From assembly GCF_001269655.1 (NCBI RefSeq), contig NZ_LHVE01000007.1:310001-374000 (forward strand): a stretch of DNA of 64,000 nucleotides, written 5' to 3'. This DNA is from Pseudomonas thivervalensis (lineage in GTDB: Bacteria; Pseudomonadota; Gammaproteobacteria; Pseudomonadales; Pseudomonadaceae). Position numbers and translations under genes: made by a program. The first letter of the stretch is position 1. Every line of letters starts with the position of its first letter. Below, piece by piece: positions 57,444 through 64,000 of the stretch. Below the pieces are notes generated by a model, which was given only the letters and a program-made list of their open reading frames with translations, did not search any database and was not told the DNA's origin.

Positions 57444-57922
57444 TCGATTTGAACACTGCTGGCGAAGGCCTCGATGGCTACGGCTTGTTATCGGCACAGC
57501 TGGAATCCTTGCTGGCCGATGAGCGTGATTTCATCGCCAATGCTGCGCAGTTCTCGGCCTTTCTGTTCACTCAACTGGAAGACCTGAACTGGGCTGGTTT
57601 TTACCTCAATCGCAATGAAGAACTGGTCTTGGGACCGTTCCAGGGCCAGATCGCCTGCGTGCGGATTCCCTTCGGCCGCGGTGTCTGCGGCACGGCGGCG
57701 GCGACCCGGCAGGCCCAGCGCGTCGAAGATGTCCATGCCTTCCCTGGGCACATCGCCTGCGACAGCGCGTCGAACAGCGAACTGGTGGTGCCGCTGGTCA
57801 AGGACGGGCGCCTGATCGGCGTGCTCGACCTGGACAGTCCGAAACTGGCGCGTTTCAGCGAGCATGACCAGGCCGGCATTGAAGCGTTGGCCGCGATCTT
57901 CCTGCGCCTGACAGATTGCTGA
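57440..57922 (+). CDS. msrC: Free methionine-(R)-sulphoxide reductase, GAF type
   Basis: 160 residues, one GAF domain. Cys73, Cys83 and Cys107 (in QGQIACVRIP, GRGVCGTA and GHIACDSA) have exactly the 10- and 24-residue spacing of the three Cys of E. coli fRMsr (MsrC). It reduces free, not protein-bound, methionine-R-sulphoxide. It is coupled by ATGA to the upstream ATPase. Together with msrB it gives two MsrR-type activities in the window. Confidence 0.9.
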   Translation: MIDLNTAGEGLDGYGLLSAQLESLLADERDFIANAAQFSAFLFTQLEDLNWAGFYLNRNEELVLGPFQGQIACVRIPFGRGVCGTAAATRQAQRVEDVHAFPGHIACDSASNSELVVPLVKDGRLIGVLDLDSPKLARFSEHDQAGIEALAAIFLRLTDC

Positions 57923-57930
57923 CTCGCTTC

Positions 57931-58045
57931 CTGTAGGAGCTGGCGAAGGCTCGGGCCGCGTTCGGACGATCTTTTGATCTTTCGCTTGGGATTCAATCGT
58001 TAGGGGAAAGATCGCAGCCTCGCTTCGCTCGTCAGCTCCTACAGG
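57931..58045. repeat. REP-type inverted repeat (GTAGGAGCTG family)
   Basis: TGTAGGAGCTGGCGAAGGCT on the left and CGAGGCTGCGATC-type inverse ending CAGCTCCTACAG on the right. Between convergent genes. Confidence 0.8.
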
Positions 58046-58053
58046 GATGGCTT

Positions 58054-61002
58054 TCATGCCTTCAACCCGGCCTTGACCAGCAGGCTGTCGGGGTTGATCT
58101 CATCGATCTGCTGCGGGTCGAGGAACTGCTCGGCGTAGCTCAGGTAGATCCTTTCCTCGATGAACAGCCCGAACAGCTCGGGATCGATATGGGCGTCACG
58201 GCACATGGTGGCCATGATGCCCAGGGCCTCGCTCAGTTTCTTGGCTTTCTTGTAGGGCCGGTCAGCCGCCGTCAGCGCTTCGAAAATGTCGGCGATGGCC
58301 ATCATGCGTGCCGGCAGACTCATCTCTTCGCGCTTGAGGCGCTTGGGATAACCGCTGCCGTCCATCTTCTCGTGATGCCCGCCGGCGATTTCCGCCACAT
58401 TGCTCAGGTGGGTGGGGAAGGGCAACTGGCTGAGCATCAGGATCGTCTGCACCATGTGATGATTGATGACGTAGCGCTCCTCGCGGGTCAGCGTGCCGCG
58501 CGTGATGCTCAGGTTGTAGAGCTCGCCGCGATTGTATTTCCACGCCGGTACATCGAGTTGGAAGCCCCACGGATTGTCCGCCGGGATCAGTTCGGCCGCG
58601 TGGCGCTCGAACAGGTGCTCGGGCTTGTCCGCCAACAGCTGCTCGGTGACCGGTAGCGTCGGCTTGGGCGTGCGTGCCTGGCGCCGGTTTTCTTCCCAGG
58701 AAACCCCCAGGCGATCGTCGAGGGTGCGGGTCCACGGGCGTTGCGCGATGTATTGAAGGCGTTGCAGATCGGCCTCGGCCATGGCTTCGGAGCCCAGGTT
58801 GCAGCGGGCGACGAAAGCGAAGTCGGCATCCAGGGCTGTCAATGTCGCGTCACGCTGTTGCGCCAGGGATGACGAGTCGCCGCCGCTTGCCATGGCCCGC
58901 CAGTAATCGACCCAGGCGTCGCGCTTGAGCACTTCGAAGCGGGTGCGTATCTCGTGGATCCGGTCGTTCAGGGTTTCCAGCTTGGTGGCTTTGTCGACGA
59001 CGTATTCAGGGGTGGTGACCTTGCCGCAGTCGTGCAGCCAGGCAGCGATGTGCAGGGCTTCCCATTCATCCTCCGTGGGCCGATAAGCGTCGAATGCCGG
59101 CGCCTGGCTGGCAGCGGCGGCCTGGGCGAGCATCAGGGTCAGGACCGGCACCCGCTGGCAATGGCCGCCTGTGTAGGGACTCTTGGCATCGATCGCGCCG
59201 GCCAGCAGTTGGATGAAGGCGTCCAGCAGTTGCTTTTGCTTGGCTTGCAGGCGCTGGCCCTCGATGCTTACGGTGGCGGCGCCGGACACGGCCTGGAGGA
59301 AGGCGATGCGGTCAGGTTGGAGTTTTTCCAGGTCGGCTTCGGTGCCGCTGTCGGTGATCAGCAACACCAACACGCCGACGGTTTCCTGGTGACGATTTCG
59401 CAGGCGGATGCCAATCAGGTGGACCCGGGGCGAGTCCAGCGCCCGCAAGATGCCTTGCAGGTCGGCCGCCTGCTCGAAGCCCAGGGAGGTCACCAGATTG
59501 TCCGAGACGGCCAGTTGCTGGAGCCATTGCGGGCTGTCGCCGGCCTGCAGCTCATGGCTGCGCAACCGGAAGGTGTCGAGGTCCCTGGGCGAGCCATCGA
59601 TCACCAATCCATAGGGCTTGAGCCGATTGTCGTCGTTCTCGCGCAGGTAGATCAGGCCGGCCTGGGCCTGGCCGATTTTCACGGTTTCGAACAACACGCG
59701 CTCCAGCAAAGGGATGAAGCGGGTTTCGGCGCGCAGGCTGGCGGTGATTTCAAAGAAACTCGCCAGGGTCTCTTTCATGCGCGCCATCGAGACGCTCAGC
59801 TGATCGACCTCCAGCACCGGGGATCGGCGGGACACTGGGTAGTTGAAGTCAAAGCTGCGAATGGCGTCGGCCTCCTGCACCAGTTCGCGCAAGGGCTTGA
59901 CCAGGATCCTGGACGTCAGCCAGCCCAGGGGCAGGCACAGCAGCAGGGTGGCGAGGGTGATGAGTGCGCCTTGCCAGCGCATGCGATAAGCGTTGTCCAG
60001 CAGCTCATCCTCAGGGACCAGCAATGCCAGCTCCAGGCCTTGGGGCCCGCCTTCCTGCATGTGGCTGCGTGAAACGATCCATCGGCGTCCGGCCGCTTCC
60101 AGGCGGGTCGTGTCAGCGTTGTCGTCGAGGACGGCGGCGATGGCCGGGCTGAGATCGTGGGCCTTGATCAGGCGCGCCGACTGGGCGTCGGCGAGCAGCC
60201 GGTCGCTGTCGGGATAACCCACGGCGTTGCCCTTGGGATCGAGCAAGACGATCTCGGTGCCGGTGGTCACCTTGTGCTTGGCCAGGGTCTGGGACAGGGC
60301 CGCCAGGGTCAGGTCGGCGCCGATGACCGCTTGCTCGCCGCTACGCCGGGCCAGGGTGGTGCCGACATTATGAGTCGAGAAAAAAACGTAGGGCTCGGTG
60401 GTGATCTGCTCGGTACTGCCGACGGCGCTGCGAAACCAGCCGCGGCTGCGTGGGTCGTAGGTTTCGTCGGCGATGTCCCGGCGATCGATGAGTGTCAGGC
60501 TCTCGTCGTAGAACAGCGATTGGGCATGGACCGGGCCTGGCTCGGTGGCGCGCTCCACGGTCCAGACCTGGTAGGCCGCCTCGGCGGGCGCCTGCAGGGC
60601 GGTTTTCAGGGCTGGGGTGCGCAATGGCCGGACCATCAGGAAATTGCCGCGCTGATCGCCCAGGTACAACGACGCCAGGTTCGGATTGTCCCGCAGTGCC
60701 TGGCTGAAGGGCACGAGCAGGGCCAGGCGTTGCGACATCTGCGGTGTGCGTGTCGCCGGGTAGTCGGCCAGCAGGCTCAACAGGTGGCGGATGGGTTCGT
60801 AGGTGTCGTACAAGTCCAGGCGCACCTCCTGCTCAATGCGGTTGAACAGTTTCTCACTGCTGGACAGGATGATTTGCGTGGTTTGCCGATAGTTGAAAAT
60901 ACCCAGCACCACCCCGGTCAACAACAAAAGCAGGGTAAACATCACGCTGATGTGGACGTGCAGGGGGAACCGGCGTTTGTCCGGACGCGGTGCGCTGGGC
61001 AT
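58054..61002 (-). CDS. Cache-HAMP-GAF-HD-GYP signalling protein
   Basis: 982 residues. A membrane helix (about 17-37), a large double-Cache sensor (about 45-335), a second helix (about 345-365), HAMP (about 370-420), a GAF domain (about 440-600) and a C-terminal HD-GYP domain. The HD pair is His657-Asp658 in AAWLHDCGK and the GYP motif Gly884-Pro886 follows HHEKMDGSGYP. This predicts a c-di-GMP phosphodiesterase. About 130-150 residues are inserted between the two halves of the HD-GYP domain. The start at 61002 is chosen over the upstream in-frame codons. Confidence 0.85.
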   Translation of the reverse strand: MPSAPRPDKRRFPLHVHISVMFTLLLLLTGVVLGIFNYRQTTQIILSSSEKLFNRIEQEVRLDLYDTYEPIRHLLSLLADYPATRTPQMSQRLALLVPFSQALRDNPNLASLYLGDQRGNFLMVRPLRTPALKTALQAPAEAAYQVWTVERATEPGPVHAQSLFYDESLTLIDRRDIADETYDPRSRGWFRSAVGSTEQITTEPYVFFSTHNVGTTLARRSGEQAVIGADLTLAALSQTLAKHKVTTGTEIVLLDPKGNAVGYPDSDRLLADAQSARLIKAHDLSPAIAAVLDDNADTTRLEAAGRRWIVSRSHMQEGGPQGLELALLVPEDELLDNAYRMRWQGALITLATLLLCLPLGWLTSRILVKPLRELVQEADAIRSFDFNYPVSRRSPVLEVDQLSVSMARMKETLASFFEITASLRAETRFIPLLERVLFETVKIGQAQAGLIYLRENDDNRLKPYGLVIDGSPRDLDTFRLRSHELQAGDSPQWLQQLAVSDNLVTSLGFEQAADLQGILRALDSPRVHLIGIRLRNRHQETVGVLVLLITDSGTEADLEKLQPDRIAFLQAVSGAATVSIEGQRLQAKQKQLLDAFIQLLAGAIDAKSPYTGGHCQRVPVLTLMLAQAAAASQAPAFDAYRPTEDEWEALHIAAWLHDCGKVTTPEYVVDKATKLETLNDRIHEIRTRFEVLKRDAWVDYWRAMASGGDSSSLAQQRDATLTALDADFAFVARCNLGSEAMAEADLQRLQYIAQRPWTRTLDDRLGVSWEENRRQARTPKPTLPVTEQLLADKPEHLFERHAAELIPADNPWGFQLDVPAWKYNRGELYNLSITRGTLTREERYVINHHMVQTILMLSQLPFPTHLSNVAEIAGGHHEKMDGSGYPKRLKREEMSLPARMMAIADIFEALTAADRPYKKAKKLSEALGIMATMCRDAHIDPELFGLFIEERIYLSYAEQFLDPQQIDEINPDSLLVKAGLKA

Positions 61003-61119
61003 TGCAGTCACTCCAAGTGTCAGGGGGGCGTTCTCGATAGGTGTTCCCGCGTGCAAGGGAAACCGATCGAGAACCCCCCAGGTACGCACTGCTGAGCGAA
61101 TAGCATAGTAAACACTGGG

Positions 61120-64000
61120 TTATTCTGCCTTGGCGATCTCCGTTTTCAGGGCGTGCTCCAGTTCGCTCATGGCGCGGTCGAGGGCGTCGATGCAGGCGCC
61201 GATTCGTTCCGGTGCCTGTGCCTGATGACACGCCTGCTCCAGCGCCTCGCACCGCTGGATCAGCGAGGTCGCCTGGACGATGCGGGCCACGCCTTTGATC
61301 TTGTGCGCCGTTTCGGTCAACGCTTGACGGTTCCCACCCCGGGCGACGGCGAGCAGCTCCTGGCGATCCGAGCGACTGCTGCTGAGCAACTCAGCCAGCA
61401 GGCGCCGGTTGGACGTCGGGTCGCCACCGGTCAGTGCCTGTAGGCTGTGCACGCTGAAAGCCGCTGGAGGGCCGCTGGGCTTGACTGTCTTGATCCATTG
61501 GCTCAGGGCACTCAGGCTGATCGGTTTGAACAGACAGTCATCCATTCCGGCGTCCTGGCAGCGTTGTTTTTCCTCGGGTTGGGCGTTGGCGGTGAACCCC
61601 AGCAGGGTACAGGGCGACCGTTGCTGCTGGGCCTCATCGCGACGAATCGAGCGGGCCAGGTCGTAACCGCTCATGATGGGCATGTTGCAATCGGCAATGA
61701 CCAGGTCGAAATGGCCCTTTTGCCAGACTTCAAACCCGTGGGCACCGTCATGGGCAACCTGGTAGTGATGGCCGAGGTATTCCAATTGCTGGGACATCAG
61801 CAGGCGGTTGGCGGGGTGGTCGTCCACGATCAGGACGTTCAACGTGGCTTGGGCCGTTTCGATGACCGGTTCAAGTGGGACGCCAACCGGTGCCGCCGAC
61901 AGGACGGCCAGTTGCAGGCGGACCTGGACCTGGGTGCCAAAACCGGGTCGACTGCTCATGTGCAGGCTGCCGCCCATCATCCGGCACAAGTTACGACTGA
62001 TCACCAGTCCCAGTCCCGCCCCCTTGCGGGCCATCCGGCTGGAATTGTCGACCTGGGCAAAAGGCTCGAACAGGCGTTGCAGGTCTGCCGGGTCGATGCC
62101 GATGCCGCTGTCGTTGACTTCCAGGTGCATTTGCAGCACGTCGTTCTGATCGGTCGGAGACAACTGCACCTTCACCACGACCTGGCCCTGCTCGGTAAAT
62201 TTGAGGGCGTTGCTGATCAGGTTCGACAGCACCTGCTTGAATCGCAACGGGTCTATCAAGACGACAGGGCTGCCCTGGGTTATGTCGAATTGCAGCGACA
62301 ATGCCAGGTTTTTCTGCCGGGCCACCCCCTCGAATACCCGTATGACCGATTGCAGCAGAGCCCTGAGATCGGCTCGTTCGGGGGCCAGGCTCAGATGGCC
62401 GGATTCGATGCGGGCGATGTCGAGGATATCGCCGATCAGCTCGAGCATGCCGGACGCCGACTCGTAGGCGACTTCAATGGTCGAGCGATCCACGTGGCCC
62501 TTGTCGGCGTGTTTCAGGGCCAGTTCAAGCATGCCGATCACAGCGTTCATGGGGGTGCGGATTTCATGGCTCATGGTGGCCAGGAACGTGCTCTTGGCGC
62601 GGTTCGCGTCATCGGCCCGTTGCTTGGACGCGCGCAGTTCCTCGAACAGTTGGCGCCGCTCACTGATATCGATCCAGCCGCCAATGATGCCTTGCACTTC
62701 GGCGGCGGAGTTTCGGTAGGGGAGGATCCAGTGATAGATCGTCAGTTTCCTGTCCCCGATGTGCAGGGGGCGATCCACGATCAGCGCGGTGCCTTCGGCC
62801 ATGACGCGTTGGTAGTCCGCCTGGTACTCCTGCGCTTCGAATGCGTTGCTCATGGCGCCCGGCATCAAATCCTTGCCGATGACGTCTTCGCGTCTGGCGT
62901 CGAACGCCTCCAGGTAGCTGTCATTGCAGCTTTGCAGGATGCCGTTGCGATCCCTTACATAAATGGGGTGCGGGGTGCCGTTGAGCAGCGAGTGCATGAA
63001 CTCGAGTTGATCATTGAGGGCCAGTTCGGCCCGTTGACGTTGCCTTATCTGGCGCTGCATGTAGGCGTTCCACGCCAGGGAAAGCAGCAGCAACAGGCCG
63101 ACGCCCGCGACGACCTTGAAGAACAGGCGGTTATAGGTGCGCCAGGTATGCTCCGAGGGCGAGACGTAACCGCGCCAGCGGTTGTTGATGACGCCCAGTT
63201 CGTCGGGGTCGATGCTGGTCAGGGCCTTGTCGAGGATACTGTTCAGTTCGGTGGCGTGCCTGGCCGTGGCCAGCGCGAACATGGCTTGTTGGGTACCCAC
63301 CGTGCTGCTGATTTGCAGCCTGTCCCGCCACGCATAAGAGGAGATGAAGTAGTTGGCCATCACTTGCGAGTTAACACTGCCGTCGACCTGGCCATGGGCG
63401 AGCATTTCCACGGCACGCAAGGGGCCGTCCGTTTCGATGATCTGGATGCTTGGGTACTGGCTGCGAAGCCATTCAATGACCGGATTGCCCTTGGCGATCG
63501 CCAGCCTGGCATGGCCGAACTGATCGAGTGTCGTGGGCGTGTCGGACTGCTTGCGCGTCAGCAGGACGAATGAACTGTCGACATAGGGACGACTGAATTT
63601 CAACTGCAGTTGGCGTTCATTGCTGGGCAAAAGTGCGGCAATCACGTCGGCTTGATCGTTCAGCACCGCGGCAATCATCTCGCTGTCGTTCTGACGGCGC
63701 TGGACCTCCAGGCGCAGGCCGGTTCGCAGCCGGATCAGCTCCAGCAGGTCGGCGCTGATGCCGCGAAGATCGCCGTCCGCATCAAAGAAGGTGAAGGGCG
63801 CGGAGGTTTCGTTGACCACCACCCGAACCACCGGGTGCCGGGCCAGCCAGCGTTGCTCGCGGTCGGTCAGTTGTACCCGATGGTCTGTGAGGTACAGGTC
63901 GCTGCCGGCACTCCAGCGCTTGGAGATGGCCGCCTGTTCGGCAATGGGAACCTGGTTCAGCGTAGCGTTGATGACTTCGAGCAAGCGGGTGTCGCTACGT
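61120..64000 (-). CDS. BvgS-type hybrid sensor histidine kinase (5' end outside window)
   Basis: The frame is open through base 64000, so the N terminus is missing; about 960 residues are visible. They begin with the end of one solute-binding-protein-like domain, then a second complete one (about 50-270), a membrane helix (about 290-310), a PAS domain, HisKA with MSHEIRTPMNAV, HATPase, a receiver (IADCNMPIMSGY) and a C-terminal HPT domain with the phosphoryl His in AHKIKGVARIV. This is the BvgS/EvgS phosphorelay layout. It is followed by the HD-GYP gene after 117 bases on the same strand, which may be its functional partner. Confidence 0.9.
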   Translation of the reverse strand, partial: RSDTRLLEVINATLNQVPIAEQAAISKRWSAGSDLYLTDHRVQLTDREQRWLARHPVVRVVVNETSAPFTFFDADGDLRGISADLLELIRLRTGLRLEVQRRQNDSEMIAAVLNDQADVIAALLPSNERQLQLKFSRPYVDSSFVLLTRKQSDTPTTLDQFGHARLAIAKGNPVIEWLRSQYPSIQIIETDGPLRAVEMLAHGQVDGSVNSQVMANYFISSYAWRDRLQISSTVGTQQAMFALATARHATELNSILDKALTSIDPDELGVINNRWRGYVSPSEHTWRTYNRLFFKVVAGVGLLLLLSLAWNAYMQRQIRQRQRAELALNDQLEFMHSLLNGTPHPIYVRDRNGILQSCNDSYLEAFDARREDVIGKDLMPGAMSNAFEAQEYQADYQRVMAEGTALIVDRPLHIGDRKLTIYHWILPYRNSAAEVQGIIGGWIDISERRQLFEELRASKQRADDANRAKSTFLATMSHEIRTPMNAVIGMLELALKHADKGHVDRSTIEVAYESASGMLELIGDILDIARIESGHLSLAPERADLRALLQSVIRVFEGVARQKNLALSLQFDITQGSPVVLIDPLRFKQVLSNLISNALKFTEQGQVVVKVQLSPTDQNDVLQMHLEVNDSGIGIDPADLQRLFEPFAQVDNSSRMARKGAGLGLVISRNLCRMMGGSLHMSSRPGFGTQVQVRLQLAVLSAAPVGVPLEPVIETAQATLNVLIVDDHPANRLLMSQQLEYLGHHYQVAHDGAHGFEVWQKGHFDLVIADCNMPIMSGYDLARSIRRDEAQQQRSPCTLLGFTANAQPEEKQRCQDAGMDDCLFKPISLSALSQWIKTVKPSGPPAAFSVHSLQALTGGDPTSNRRLLAELLSSSRSDRQELLAVARGGNRQALTETAHKIKGVARIVQATSLIQRCEALEQACHQAQAPERIGACIDALDRAMSELEHALKTEIAKAE

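Noticed and set aside
61447..63573. 708-codon plus-strand ORF opposite the BvgS-type kinase
   Set aside because: Antisense shadow; the minus strand carries all kinase motifs.

Overview
The window is chromosomal DNA of a fluorescent pseudomonad, most likely of the Pseudomonas fluorescens group. Several things point there. It is GC-rich. The gene set and order oprI - L,D-transpeptidase - tesA/ybbA, earP - efp, ohr - ohrR, DEAD-box helicase - tpm - htpX - alaA - msrB - gpx - ospR - sagS match, from memory, a conserved Pseudomonas backbone. The gaps are packed with pseudomonad REP sequences built on GTGGGAGCGAGC/GCTCGCGA, GTGGCGAGGGAGC/GCTCCC and TGTAGGAGCTG/GCGATCTTTTGATC. No prophage, insertion sequence, CRISPR array, rRNA or tRNA was found.

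Layout. 0-4 kb: the 3' end of a ComEA-like protein, then a GntR regulator, a DUF1989 (urea-carboxylase-associated) protein and, opposite, an ethanolamine-type permease. 4.1-12.3 kb: a complete high-affinity potassium uptake locus, kdpFABC plus the sensor/regulator kdpDE, interrupted by two REP pairs. 12.4-21.3 kb: housekeeping and envelope genes (patatin-like protein, lipoprotein, CHAD protein, thioesterase, chemoreceptor, TatD, MltF-like transglycosylase, DoxX). 21.5-22.4 kb: a hexamer-bearing repeat element, then a leader that folds like a SAM-II-class riboswitch in front of a very short MetW-like ORF. 22.4-30.9 kb: greB, the ybbP/ybbA exporter divergent from tesA, an L,D-transpeptidase, oprI, and a class I DAHP synthase.

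31-45.8 kb: panE-like reductase with a 5'-nucleotidase, a universal stress protein, cysB, a second Gre-family factor, earP-efp, an esterase, the ohr/ohrR peroxide system, a TauE exporter with a divergent LysR/DUF1127 pair, a YcaQ-type glycosylase, a class II DAHP synthase and a spermidine-synthase-like protein. 46-54 kb: a cold-shock-type DEAD-box helicase with a long leader, a YgiD-type dioxygenase, tpm, htpX, alaA, msrB, gpx and ospR. 54-64 kb: the SagS-type hybrid sensor, an AAA ATPase with a free methionine-(R)-sulfoxide reductase, a Cache/GAF/HD-GYP protein and a BvgS-type hybrid kinase that runs off the right edge.

Themes. Oxidant defence is over-represented (Ohr/OhrR, Gpx/OspR, MsrB, free-Met-R-sulfoxide reductase), and both MarR regulators have visible candidate operators. 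The right end concentrates multi-domain signalling proteins of the attachment/c-di-GMP type. The strongest candidates for something little described are the SAM-II-like leader at about 21.98-22.08 kb with its stub ORF, a shared 21-base candidate operator before ohr and ohrR, and REP pairs lodged inside the kdp operon.
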